The notes under the pieces: generated by a model
Told to the model about the DNA's origin: nothing
What the model saw: only the letters and a program-made list of their open reading frames with translations
The model's database searches: none
Part shown: piece after piece, positions 1-6,571 of the stretch
How the letters are laid out: each line of letters starts with the position of its first letter
How positions within the stretch are numbered: position 1 is the first letter of the stretch
Translations under genes and position numbers: made by a program
NCBI GenBank assembly: GCA_016871975.1
Contig: VHBM01000038.1
Location: 1-10,425 of the forward strand
Length of the DNA stretch: 10,425 nucleotides
Source: Nitrososphaerota archaeon
GTDB taxonomy: Archaea; Thermoproteota; Nitrososphaeria; Nitrososphaerales; Nitrosopumilaceae
Reading direction: 5' to 3'

Positions 1-7
1 ATTTTTA

Positions 8-175
8 ATGAAACATCTATGTGTTCCCTGTCCGTCCTGTGATGGAGACAACCTATTTTATACAAGATATGAAGCTCCGCTAAAGATTCTTCAGGAGCGA
101 AGCTGGCTTTTGTGTAAAGATTGCGGTTATCAAATTCAAATGGATAAATGGAAAAAGTCCGTGTGCTGTGCCTAA
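8..175 (+). CDS. Small zinc-ribbon protein (55 aa)
   Basis: A short ATG-to-TAA frame encodes 55 residues with seven cysteines. C8-P-S-C11 and C36-K-D-C39-G form two CxxC knuckles about 25 residues apart, the pattern of a treble-clef or zinc-ribbon fold binding one Zn. An extra cysteine lies at C5 and a C-terminal Cys-Cys pair at 53-54. The second knuckle followed by GY and a lysine-rich tail is typical of tiny archaeal zinc ribbons that accompany transcription, translation or RNA proteins. No catalytic domain is present, so a specific role cannot be given. The ATG is the first start in frame inside the window, but the frame stays open to base 2, so an upstream start outside the window is possible. 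The next gene has its own promoter 30 bases downstream, so this is a separate unit. Confidence 0.72.
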   Translation: MKHLCVPCPSCDGDNLFYTRYEAPLKILQERSWLLCKDCGYQIQMDKWKKSVCCA

Positions 176-204
176 AACAGCCTTCCCTTTTATTTTCAGC
201 TAGG

Positions 205-211
205 TTATAAA
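205..211 (+). promoter_or_regulatory. TATA box of the peptide-permease operon
   Basis: The sequence TTATAAA is centred 26 bases before the TTG at 234. That is the archaeal TATA-to-start distance expected when transcription begins at the start codon (leaderless mRNA). No Shine-Dalgarno sequence precedes the TTG, which supports this reading. Confidence 0.65.
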
Positions 212-233
212 CCGAATTTTATTATTTTATTGG

Positions 234-1286
234 TTGGGCCTTAAGCGATACGTTGCAATGCGTCTTCTCACCATGTTTGGTGTGCTTATGGCCACCTTAT
301 TGCTAACAATTGCACTTGTTGGCTCCAACATGGATGTTATCCTAAAGCAAGGAGTTGCCTTTCAGGTACGAAATGAGATTACTCAAAATCCAGCCATTGC
401 TAGCAACTTTGCGAGTGCAGACGAGTTTGAAAAATTTGTCCAAGAACAAATCGACCAGAGATCTAAGGCATTAGGTCTTGATGCGCCTTGGTATTCGCCT
501 CAAAGGGTTGGATTAACAATATACAAGATCTTGATTTTAGATTTTGGGCGTGCGACTTTTCTTACAAGCGATTCTGGCTCTTCGGATGTAAAGGATATCT
601 TGTTAGAAAAAATACCAAAAACTATTCTTCTTTTTACTACCGCAACTATAATAATTTCAATCATAGGGATTTTCCTTGGTTCTCTTGCTAGCAGCAAGAT
701 TAATTCAAAAACAGATAGAATAACCTCTACGTTTGCTGTAGTTAGCAGCAGCTTTCCGGTGTGGTGGATTGGGATGATCATGATCTTTGTTTTTGCCTTT
801 GTTTATCATCTATTCCCAGCGCGTGCTACACCATCGGTGTTACCGTCAGATTCTGGATACATAGCTGCGCTTTTGTATCACATGACGCTTCCTTTGATAA
901 CAATTGTTTTGATAGGTTTTGGATCGTGGGCATACCTTGTTCGCAATTTTATGATTGGCACTTTGCAAGAAGACTTTGTTATTGCAAAAAAAACTATTGG
1001 CATAAATCAGAAAAAGATAGTTTATGGCCATGCGCTAAAAAATGCCGCGCCGCCAATTGTTACTATTTTAGCACTTAGCCTATCAGGTTCGCTTGGAGGT
1101 GCAATAATTACAGAAGCAGTTTTTGATTGGCCTGGTATGGGTCGTCTTTACTTTGATGCAATAAGTGTGATGGATCTTCCTGTGATTATTGGTGCAACAT
1201 ATGTTTTGACAATATTTTTCCTTGCAAGCATCTTTGTTGCGGACTTGCTTTATGGTTATTTTGATCCAAGGGTAAAGACGAGTTGA
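234..1286 (+). CDS. dppB: ABC transporter permease, DppB/OppB family
   Basis: One of two membrane subunits of an oligopeptide/dipeptide (or nickel-type) ABC importer in the cytoplasmic membrane. The 350-residue product has a first membrane helix at about 10-30 and an outside loop at 31-125. Further helices lie near 130-152, 165-192, 212-236, 273-293 and 318-340. The EAA loop that docks the ATPase is visible at about 246-275 (EDF...IG....I..HALKNAAPP), followed by the family signature VFDWPGMGRL at 296-305 and the ending YFDPR. The N-terminal KRYVAMRLLTMFGV matches the usual DppB beginning. The TTG start at 234 is preferred over ATG 258 because it keeps that motif complete and lies 26 bases after a TATA box. 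The next gene begins one base after the stop, so the two are co-transcribed. The substrate cannot be told from the permease. Confidence 0.93.
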   Translation: MGLKRYVAMRLLTMFGVLMATLLLTIALVGSNMDVILKQGVAFQVRNEITQNPAIASNFASADEFEKFVQEQIDQRSKALGLDAPWYSPQRVGLTIYKILILDFGRATFLTSDSGSSDVKDILLEKIPKTILLFTTATIIISIIGIFLGSLASSKINSKTDRITSTFAVVSSSFPVWWIGMIMIFVFAFVYHLFPARATPSVLPSDSGYIAALLYHMTLPLITIVLIGFGSWAYLVRNFMIGTLQEDFVIAKKTIGINQKKIVYGHALKNAAPPIVTILALSLSGSLGGAIITEAVFDWPGMGRLYFDAISVMDLPVIIGATYVLTIFFLASIFVADLLYGYFDPRVKTS

Positions 1287-1287
1287 T

Positions 1288-2652
1288 ATGAGTACAGCAC
1301 CACTAAACGAAATTGGCCAAGAGTTTGTAAAAAACAAAATTGGTCTTGCTGGAATTGGCATTTTGGTTACACTTTTTATTATATCGATTATAGCTGTTCT
1401 CACAATACCGCTTGACACTCTGAAAACATGGAATAATCCAGAAAGTTGGCTAGAGTTTCCAAAAATAGCACTTCCTGCATGGATAAACCTGTTTCTTTCT
1501 GAAAAAATTCCAGAGCATCAGATTCTAACAAATTCCAAAGATTCGCACTATAGTGAAGATGAGCTTGCCATATTTTCACAAGAATTTAGCGTTGTTTACG
1601 AATTCGATGACTTTCCAAATGACTTTATCTATGAATTTACAGCAAAATATTATGGGGCTCCGCTTTTACAAATATCGGTATTAAGACCTGATGACACGAC
1701 TATAGAGCTATTATCACGTTCATTGCCATACTCAGAAGCTACAATACATCATGAACGGATATTTTCAACGGATGACACGATAAAAAAGAATATTTTCTTA
1801 CAGGCTGAAAAGTTTGGTTTTCCTTTAAATGACATTTCAGCTGAGCAGGTTGTTTTTTCAGAATCAAGTTCACAAAAAGTTCTAAATGGCAGATATGTCT
1901 TTTTGATAAGACTTGTTGATGTAAGTTCGGAAAGCGAAATTGTTGATTCTAGCTTGATTTTAGGCGGCAAGGTTTTTGGTTTTGTTGGGACAGATGAGCT
2001 CAGACGAGACTTGTCTGTGGGATTATTGTGGGGAACTCCTCTTGCTTTGTTTATTGGCATAGCAGTAGCGATTGGCTCTGTTGTGATGGGGCTATTGTAT
2101 GGTGTCTATGCAGGATTCATTGGTAAAAAAACGGATGAAACTATGATGCGGTTCAATGATGTGATTTATGCGCTTCCAGCACTACCGTTTTTGATCATAT
2201 TGGCAGTGACTATTAGCAATAGTATTTTTGTGATGATTGGTTTTCTGATGATTTTTGGCTGGGTAGGAATTGCCAAGGTTTCACGTAGTATGGCATTGCA
2301 GATCAAGACAAGACAATATGTCGAGGCCTCAAAAATAATGGGTCAGCGTAGCTCAAAGATAATTCTAAGACATATTTTGCCCCAGCTTTTGCCTTATGCG
2401 TTTGCAAGTGTGGCAATTTCTGTGCCTGCTGCAATCACAACAGAAGCAGGTCTTAGTTTTTTGGGTCTTGGAGATCCTAGTTTTCCAACATGGGGTCAGA
2501 TCCTTCATGATGCAAGCATACATGGTGCTGCTGCACGAGGGCTTTGGTGGTGGGTTATACCTCCAGGGCTCATGATAGCAGTGACAGGTCTAGCGTTTGT
2601 GTTTATTGGAAATGCGCTAGATACCATAGTCAATCCAAGGCTTAAACGATAA
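1288..2652 (+). CDS. dppC: ABC transporter permease, DppC/OppC family, with large extra domain
   Basis: Partner permease of the preceding DppB-like subunit. An OppC-type N-terminal helix lies at about 20-40. The family signature appears as GTDELRRD at 234-241 (canonical GTDELGRD). Helices then follow near 250-275, 292-335, 370-385 and 425-443. The EAA loop is at about 345-375 (EASKIMG....IILRHILPQLLP). The conserved AAITTEAGLSFLGLG and TWGQIL segments are at 381-406, and the protein ends NPRLKR. The length of 454 residues is well above the usual 270-320. The excess is a polar, mostly beta-like stretch at about 45-228, between helix 1 and the GTDE signature, which should lie outside the membrane. 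ATG 1288 follows the dppB stop by one base. ATPase and binding-protein genes are absent from the window. Confidence 0.92.
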   Translation: MSTAPLNEIGQEFVKNKIGLAGIGILVTLFIISIIAVLTIPLDTLKTWNNPESWLEFPKIALPAWINLFLSEKIPEHQILTNSKDSHYSEDELAIFSQEFSVVYEFDDFPNDFIYEFTAKYYGAPLLQISVLRPDDTTIELLSRSLPYSEATIHHERIFSTDDTIKKNIFLQAEKFGFPLNDISAEQVVFSESSSQKVLNGRYVFLIRLVDVSSESEIVDSSLILGGKVFGFVGTDELRRDLSVGLLWGTPLALFIGIAVAIGSVVMGLLYGVYAGFIGKKTDETMMRFNDVIYALPALPFLIILAVTISNSIFVMIGFLMIFGWVGIAKVSRSMALQIKTRQYVEASKIMGQRSSKIILRHILPQLLPYAFASVAISVPAAITTEAGLSFLGLGDPSFPTWGQILHDASIHGAAARGLWWWVIPPGLMIAVTGLAFVFIGNALDTIVNPRLKR

Positions 2653-2820
2653 CTATGCTTTTTTTGCAGTTTCTTGTGGTACAGAATCTAAAAGATTGTG
2701 TCTTTTAGCGCCAGACATGTGGTGCTCTGCTTCGCATGCCTGACAAATCGAAGAATCATTGTATGTCCTAATACCACATTCACAAGATTTGCACTTGCAC
2801 TCAACTGGAGTTTTGTGCAT
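2653..2820 (-). CDS. Small cysteine-rich protein, SmtA-metallothionein-like zinc finger (55 aa)
   Basis: An ATG-to-TAG frame of 55 residues ends exactly next to the dppC stop on the other strand, with no gap. The cysteine pattern is C8-x-C10-x2-C13-x-C15, then C26-x2-C29-x3-H33. The first block reproduces the CxCxxCxC of bacterial metallothionein SmtA (family 14) at almost the same position. The second resembles its CxxxCxxxH, with one residue fewer between the cysteines. In SmtA the matching residues build the GATA-like zinc-finger site. The histidine/cysteine-rich tail that completes the four-metal cluster of SmtA is missing here; the tail is AKRHNLLDSVPQ and a basic end. Likely role: zinc or copper binding, as a store, chaperone or finger (inference). 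It is the last gene of the minus-strand block, 31 bases after its neighbour. No convincing TATA box precedes it, so it may be read from upstream. Confidence 0.72.
   Translation of the reverse strand: MHKTPVECKCKSCECGIRTYNDSSICQACEAEHHMSGAKRHNLLDSVPQETAKKA
2659..2665 (+). terminator. Candidate T-tract terminator of the permease operon
   Basis: Seven consecutive T begin six bases after the dppC stop. Archaeal RNA polymerase commonly terminates at such T-runs without a hairpin. The same bases are lysine codons of the gene on the opposite strand, so this could be coincidental. Confidence 0.4.
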
Positions 2821-2851
2821 TAGTTATTTGAATAATCAAAAAATAATGAAT

Positions 2852-3178
2852 TTAATTCTTTAATATCTCAAAATTTCGTATTAACTCTACTGTAGTGTCA
2901 TTTAGTTTAACTGTGTATGCTGCCGAGTTTTCGTCTTCTGATGTAGACAAAAGTTCTGCAAATTTTGTCTTGTCTTTTCCACGTTCATAGGTTCCACCGG
3001 TCTCCTTTACACATAATGGAAATTTTTGCATCTTGATTTGATTTTTCTTAAGATAGGTTATGAATTTTTTATAATCTTCTGTTTCATACCAATCATAGTT
3101 TTTTTCTTCACACGCGGCAATCCAAGCATCAATTGTATTTTGATAAATTGCTTTTTTCCGTAGCTCGTCTAATGTCAT
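2852..3178 (-). CDS. Hypothetical protein (108 aa)
   Basis: A soluble, charged protein of 108 residues that I do not recognise. It starts MTLDELRKKAIYQNTIDAW and is probably helical over residues 1-50, with aromatic and acidic residues around 28-38 (YDWYETEDY). A Gly/Lys-rich turn at about 60-70 and a short beta-like C-terminal part follow. There are two cysteines (23 and 56) but no CxxC pair, no signal peptide and no membrane helix. It begins nine bases after the stop of the membrane zinc-ribbon gene, so the two are almost certainly co-transcribed and may act together. The coding frame is clean and the ATG is the natural start. Confidence 0.75.
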   Translation of the reverse strand: MTLDELRKKAIYQNTIDAWIAACEEKNYDWYETEDYKKFITYLKKNQIKMQKFPLCVKETGGTYERGKDKTKFAELLSTSEDENSAAYTVKLNDTTVELIRNFEILKN

Positions 3179-3187
3179 AATATGGTT

Positions 3188-3505
3188 TTAAAAGTCGGCT
3201 CTTTTCATCTTTGAGCCACAGCGTGGACATTCTGCACCCTTAAACCTGTTATTACAGGTAAGGCAAACATACTTTACAGTTGGTGTTTGATTTAGTCCAA
3301 AAAATCCTCCGCCACCAAAATTACCGTATCCGCGCATTCTACTCATATACCGCCTTCTAAGCATTAATGGGAATGCGATAAAGATTGCAAGTGCTGCTCC
3401 CAGTCCATATGGAAATGGAAGTATCATTTGTAGTCCAATACTGACTGCCAAGCTTGCAAAAAGAAATATCAAATACGTTTTGTAATTAAACAAGACAACA
3501 TCCAT
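3188..3505 (-). CDS. Two-helix membrane protein with C-terminal zinc ribbon (105 aa)
   Basis: Two hydrophobic helices (about 8-28 and 33-50) form a hairpin. It is followed by an Arg-rich segment (RRRYMSRMRGYG) and a glycine-rich linker, then a zinc ribbon with C81-x2-C84 and C93-x2-C96. The positive charge after helix 2 places the ribbon in the cytoplasm, where it could bind a partner or nucleic acid at the membrane (inference). The start is not settled. ATG 3505 lies only about 17 bases after a clear TATA motif (TTTATAA), while the in-frame TTG at 3493 (codon 5) lies about 29 bases after it and would give a nearly leaderless mRNA. Either start keeps both helices. The gene leads a tight pair with the 108-residue protein downstream. 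Confidence 0.83.
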   Translation of the reverse strand: MDVVLFNYKTYLIFLFASLAVSIGLQMILPFPYGLGAALAIFIAFPLMLRRRYMSRMRGYGNFGGGGFFGLNQTPTVKYVCLTCNNRFKGAECPRCGSKMKRADF

Positions 3506-3518
3506 CTGCTAAAAAGCC

Positions 3519-3525
3519 TTATAAA
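3519..3525 (-). promoter_or_regulatory. TATA box upstream of the membrane zinc-ribbon gene
   Basis: On the minus strand the sequence reads TTTATAA, in the 53-base gap after the JAMM gene. Its centre is 17 bases from ATG 3505 and 29 bases from TTG 3493. This spacing fits the TTG better if the transcript is leaderless. Confidence 0.5.
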
Positions 3526-3558
3526 TTTTTGTCACATTTTCATATGATTTTTTGTTGT

Positions 3559-3960
3559 CTAATCAATCACAGTCATGCTAAGTTGGTTTCCATTGCTATC
3601 CCATGCAAAAATGTCATCATCATCATATGGTGATTGTACTATCAAAGAAACCAGTCCGAAAAAATTATGCAAATCAGTTAATGATGGTTTTGCAGAACCA
3701 CATGGGTGAGAATGAACTACGCCGACGTAATCTAGATCAAGTGGCAAAAAGGATTGTGGAAAGCCTGCAAAGGTTGGATCACTATAAGAAAATGGTGGTA
3801 TGACCAGGCCATCGATTGTAATTTTTCCTTTTTTTGATTTGCCTTTTAATATGAGAATCCCCTCATTTGGATGCTTCATCTTACAGTAAGATAAGATGCT
3901 GTCACGTACATCTTTTTTTAGTAAAATATGCCTCTCAAACTTTTCTTTTTTGAATATCAC
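3559..3960 (-). CDS. JAMM/MPN (Mov34/PAD-1) metalloprotease-like protein
   Basis: A stand-alone MPN domain of 133 residues, the usual size for archaeal single-domain JAB proteins. The zinc site is complete: E33 (after the first helix), H83-S-H85-P, S93 and D96, with ten residues between H85 and D96, which is the exact HxHx10D spacing of active JAMM isopeptidases. Archaeal relatives remove ubiquitin-like modifiers (SAMP/Urm1 type) or process C-terminal tails. That activity is a reasonable inference here, but no modifier gene is in the window. The start is GTG at 3960; an overlapping ATG two bases earlier is out of frame and meets TGA at once. The gene follows the coiled-coil gene by 31 bases on the same strand, so the coiled-coil protein is a candidate partner or substrate. 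Confidence 0.9.
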   Translation of the reverse strand: MIFKKEKFERHILLKKDVRDSILSYCKMKHPNEGILILKGKSKKGKITIDGLVIPPFSYSDPTFAGFPQSFLPLDLDYVGVVHSHPCGSAKPSLTDLHNFFGLVSLIVQSPYDDDDIFAWDSNGNQLSMTVID

Positions 3961-3991
3961 ATAGGATGGTTTTTTTAAAAACTAATTAAGT

Positions 3992-5287
3992 TTAGGTAAA
4001 GTTTTGCTTATTTGTTAATATTTTGTATTTTGTACTGGATATTGTTTGTAGTTTGTTCTCGATATCAAAAATAATCTCAGAAATTTTTTGTTTGATTTCA
4101 GATAATTCTTTTTCTAGATTCTGAATTTTTGATTCAGCATCCTGTTTATCAGATAAATTCTTTGATGTATCTTTTTCTAGTCTTTCCAGTTTTTCGTTAT
4201 TAAAGGTATCAAGTTTTTTTCCTGTCTCTTCTTTTTTGTGAGAAAACTCCAATATTTTTGAGACATAGCTATCAAGCAATGAGATCGTCTCGTCAATATT
4301 TGCAATAGTTTTTTCACTGTCTTTTACAGAAACTGAACCCCCTTGAACGCTTTTTTTTGCAGCTAGCAAAATGTTAACTATGTTTTCTTTATTGACAGGA
4401 TCAAGTGCATCAAATGGTTCTGTGACCAATTTCTCAAGAAGATGTTTTTGTGGCTTGTCAAATGAAGACACATATTCATATCTGCTTAATGGTCGTGAAA
4501 TTTTTGTAAATTGTGTGTTAATTTCGTTTTTGAGTTGGTTTTTTTCGCTTTCTAAATTATCAATTATCTTTTTTGTTTTTAAAAAGTCCAGATATTCTTT
4601 TGAAGCCTTTGTTTTCTCAATCTCATTTCTAAGATCCTTTATTCTAATGTCATATTTTTCAACATTTTTTTTAAGCTCAGAAATTCTTGTATCTTTTTCT
4701 GCCAAAGTTTTTCGCAATTCATTAATTAATGATATATTTGATAAAACTTTGGAAATATCATTTTGAAGTTTTTGATAATTGTCAACTAGTTCTTGAATTT
4801 CAGATTGAACAGACGTCATGGCAGCAAGAATGTCTTTTAATTTTCCAGCATATTTTTTTGCAAATAGATGAATTATTTTTGAATTCTTGCCTAACACATC
4901 GCCAATTTTTTTTAAAATTTGTGCAGTTTTTTCATTAAACTCTAAAACACTATCAAATGAGGAGATATCAGAAAATTTGATTTTGCATTCATTTTGAATG
5001 GTTGATATGACTTCATCTTTTCCACGTGCAACAATAACCTGCAAACGTTTGTCAAGCTCATCTGCCTTTAGATTATCTTGTTTTAGCTCATTTGTGATTT
5101 TGAGAATCTCGTCTGTGTTGGATTCGATTTTTTTCTTAAATGGTTTAACTTCGGCAACAATAGTTTTTGTTCGTACTAAAATAACATCATCTAAAATGCC
5201 TTTTACTTCAGATAGTTTGACTTGTTTTTCTTTTTGTGGTTCTATTGTTTCTTGCTCTGTCTTCTTTTTGCCCCATCCAAAAACCAT
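3992..5287 (-). CDS. Long coiled-coil protein of unknown function (431 aa)
   Basis: The product starts MVFGWGKKK and has no signal peptide or membrane helix. After a basic/acidic leader come helical segments at about 25-130. A long heptad-rich coiled coil (about 155-262, very rich in K, E, L and I) follows. A short compact insert around 263-300 holds SRPLSRYEYVSSFDKPQKHL, and a second coiled coil spans about 325-415. The layout of coiled coil, small middle domain and coiled coil recalls SMC/SbcC-type arms, but there is no Walker A or Walker B motif, so an ATPase role is excluded for this protein. Residues 265-300 look like the most conserved part and may be a binding or dimer site (inference). 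It heads the minus-strand block, with an own TATA-like element about 26 bases upstream of ATG 5287. Confidence 0.85.
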   Translation of the reverse strand: MVFGWGKKKTEQETIEPQKEKQVKLSEVKGILDDVILVRTKTIVAEVKPFKKKIESNTDEILKITNELKQDNLKADELDKRLQVIVARGKDEVISTIQNECKIKFSDISSFDSVLEFNEKTAQILKKIGDVLGKNSKIIHLFAKKYAGKLKDILAAMTSVQSEIQELVDNYQKLQNDISKVLSNISLINELRKTLAEKDTRISELKKNVEKYDIRIKDLRNEIEKTKASKEYLDFLKTKKIIDNLESEKNQLKNEINTQFTKISRPLSRYEYVSSFDKPQKHLLEKLVTEPFDALDPVNKENIVNILLAAKKSVQGGSVSVKDSEKTIANIDETISLLDSYVSKILEFSHKKEETGKKLDTFNNEKLERLEKDTSKNLSDKQDAESKIQNLEKELSEIKQKISEIIFDIENKLQTISSTKYKILTNKQNFT

Positions 5288-5373
5288 ATTGATGGTTTAG
5301 TTATAGTAGATTAAATGTGTTAGATGTGTATAGTTTATCAAAAATTTAAAAACTGTTTTTTATGTAGTTTGAT
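5288..5373. promoter_or_regulatory. Divergent promoter region
   Basis: These 86 bases separate two genes reading away from each other. On the plus strand an AT block (TTTAAAAAC, 5345-5353) is centred about 26 bases before ATG 5374. On the minus strand TTTAATCT (5309-5316) is centred about 26 bases before ATG 5287. Each matches a leaderless archaeal promoter. No ribosome binding site or RNA gene is seen. Confidence 0.6.
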
Positions 5374-5829
5374 ATGGCAAATGTAAAAAAATTTCATAGT
5401 CGAATTGTAAAGAAGCAAATTCTAATTAATGCCACACATGATAAAGTTTGGAAAAAGATTAGCAATATTGTTGGTTTGCCTGGCTGGATTGATGAAATAA
5501 AAAAGGCTACGTATTTATCAAAAATAAAACGCGGTGTTGGTGCCATCCGAAAATTGATTTTTGATGATGGAAATGTAATAGAAGAACATATTGTCATATG
5601 GAACCCAAATCATTCCTTTTCATATATTGCAACGACTGGTCTTCCATTACGCGTATATCATGCAACTCTTTCAGTTCAGCCAAAAAATAAAAAATCTGCT
5701 TATCTTACATGGTCAACATATCTAAACAGCAAGAAAATGACGGTAAAGCAATTCAATGAATTTATTTTATATTTAGAAGCATTTTATGAAAAATCGCTCC
5801 AAAATATCAAATTCCAATTAGAGAATTAA
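5374..5829 (+). CDS. SRPBCC (START/Bet v1-like) family protein
   Basis: The product of 151 residues has the order of a polyketide cyclase/dehydrase-like SRPBCC fold. A first beta strand (VKKQILINA, 12-20) is followed by the hallmark H-D-K-V-W-K-K-I-S helix at 22-30. Then come LPGWIDEIKKATYL (35-48), a G-rich strand (RGVGAIRKLIF), the EEHIVIWNPNHSFSY strand pair (70-84), central strands to about 115, and a long C-terminal helix (about 122-147). This fold makes a hydrophobic pocket that binds lipids or other hydrophobic ligands, or acts as a simple cyclase or hydratase. The ligand cannot be told from sequence. There is no signal peptide, so it should be cytoplasmic. ATG 5374 fits the TATA spacing. 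Confidence 0.85.
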   Translation: MANVKKFHSRIVKKQILINATHDKVWKKISNIVGLPGWIDEIKKATYLSKIKRGVGAIRKLIFDDGNVIEEHIVIWNPNHSFSYIATTGLPLRVYHATLSVQPKNKKSAYLTWSTYLNSKKMTVKQFNEFILYLEAFYEKSLQNIKFQLEN

Positions 5830-5833
5830 CAAG

Positions 5834-5842
5834 ATTAAATAC
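5834..5842 (+). promoter_or_regulatory. TATA-like element for the GTG-start membrane protein
   Basis: ATTAAATAC is centred about 25 bases before GTG 5863, in the 33-base gap after the SRPBCC gene. It supports the GTG as the true start and a leaderless mRNA. Confidence 0.5.
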
Positions 5843-5862
5843 AATAAAACCAAATTTCTTTT

Positions 5863-6177
5863 GTGAGCGATATTCGTTTTACAATGCTAGGTATTGCATT
5901 AATTTTTGCTGGTTTTTTGATTCTGGGAATTTTCGGTGGCCAGTACATGGAGGCATCTATTCAAGCACAAGAATTTGCAGATTGTTTTGATTATAATGAA
6001 AATGTGCAGCCTACGTCAATAGACTGCAATGTTGTGTTACAAGACAAGTCAGCCCTCACTGCAGTTATTGTGGCTTTGATTGGAGGCGGAATTGTATCTT
6101 TGATAAAAGGAGTTAGAGGAAAATGGGATCAGGATGTAAAGCCGCAAGATATGGTAGGCCCAAGCAATCCAAAATAA
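5863..6177 (+). CDS. Small two-helix membrane protein (104 aa)
   Basis: Two membrane helices (about 6-27 and 63-84) flank a loop of about 35 residues that holds two cysteines, C41 and C55. After helix 2 comes a basic patch (IKGVRGKW) and a polar tail ending PQDMVGPSNPK. Positive charge after helix 2 puts both ends in the cytoplasm and the loop outside, where the two cysteines could form a disulfide (inference). The first segment is kept as a helix rather than a cleaved signal, because no good cleavage site follows. No family is recognised. GTG 5863 is chosen because a TATA-like element lies about 25 bases before it and there is no in-frame ATG until residue 8. It converges with the amine-oxidase stump, 17 bases apart. 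Confidence 0.78.
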   Translation: MSDIRFTMLGIALIFAGFLILGIFGGQYMEASIQAQEFADCFDYNENVQPTSIDCNVVLQDKSALTAVIVALIGGGIVSLIKGVRGKWDQDVKPQDMVGPSNPK

Positions 6178-6194
6178 TCCATAAAACTTGGAAA

Positions 6195-6434
6195 TTATGT
6201 TATATTATATTCCCAGAAGCTATGATTCTGGCCAATTACAGCCACATTCTGGGCAAATGCCTCTAAAATTATAACATCATAGCCGTTTTCATTTAATTGA
6301 TTTGCTGCTGCAAGTCCTGCAATGCCAGCACCAATGACAATTACATCATGATATTCAGATTCTTCTGCTGTTACTAATGTTTGAGTGTAAATTGAGAAAA
6401 GAAAAACTGCCGCTATAATCAGAGCTAATTTCAA
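6195..6434 (-). pseudogene. N-terminal remnant of a secreted FAD-dependent amine oxidase
   Basis: The frame encodes a signal-peptide-like start (MKLALIIAAVFLFSIYTQT, 1-19, then VTAEESEY). A perfect Rossmann dinucleotide-binding unit follows: DVIVIGAGIAGLAAANQLNENGYDV with G35-x-G37-x2-G40, ending in acidic E58. Flavin monoamine oxidases continue with an R-x-x-GGR segment and 350-400 more residues. Here the homology stops right after E58-A59 and a 20-residue unrelated tail leads to TAA. The rest of the enzyme cannot fit, since a convergent gene begins 17 bases on. A stump of 79 residues cannot fold the substrate domain, so this is most likely a deleted gene. The start is TTG 6434, with a TATA-like TTTATC about 29 bases upstream, so it may still be transcribed. 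A functional mini-protein is the less likely alternative. Confidence 0.7.
6213..6253. repeat. Cluster of complementary CCAGAA/TTCTGG copies
   Basis: CCAGAA at 6213-6218 is followed by TTCTGG at 6226-6231 (stem of 6, loop of 7) and again at 6247-6252. The outer pair extends to 7 bases as CCCAGAA with TTCTGGG (6212-6218 and 6247-6253). It lies in the non-homologous tail of the amine-oxidase remnant. It could be a deletion scar or chance. Confidence 0.4.
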
Positions 6435-6571
6435 TAGGTCACATTACATTTAGACCTCAAGATAAAGATGATCCTGGCATTACGAAAAGTTAGATAAATT
6501 TTATTTTGTATGCGAGTTTTGAGCCGATGCCTTAAGTACTACTGTTTTCTTAAATTAAAATCTGAGAACGT
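6435..6571. other. 137-base intergenic gap with divergent promoter-like elements
   Basis: On the minus strand TTTATC (6461-6466) is placed for the TTG at 6434. On the plus strand GATAAATTTTA (6493-6503) looks like a TATA box and would start transcription near 6520. That would give the next gene a leader of about 50 bases, unlike most genes here. A second AT block (6550-6558) is only about 18 bases from TTG 6572. No tRNA or other RNA fold is recognised. Confidence 0.4.

Noticed and set aside
1083..1418. Minus-strand open frame across the dppB-dppC junction
   Set aside because: It is antisense to two clearly recognised permease genes and has no domain of its own.
1749..2060. Minus-strand open frame opposite the dppC insertion
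   Set aside because: It is antisense to the extra domain of dppC. The dppC frame runs unbroken through known motifs on both sides, so the sense reading is the real one.
4371..4766. Plus-strand open frame of 131 codons
   Set aside because: It lies antisense to the coiled-coil gene. Its F/S/L-rich product is the mirror of the K/E/L-rich coding strand, with no motif or promoter.
3992..5287. SbcC/SMC-type ATPase reading of the coiled-coil gene
   Set aside because: No Walker A, Walker B or signature motif is present at either end, so the resemblance is only in coiled-coil layout.
6481..6571. Possible small RNA or tRNA in the gap before 6572
   Set aside because: No cloverleaf, T-loop motif or stable long stem is visible. 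A leader or promoter explains it better.
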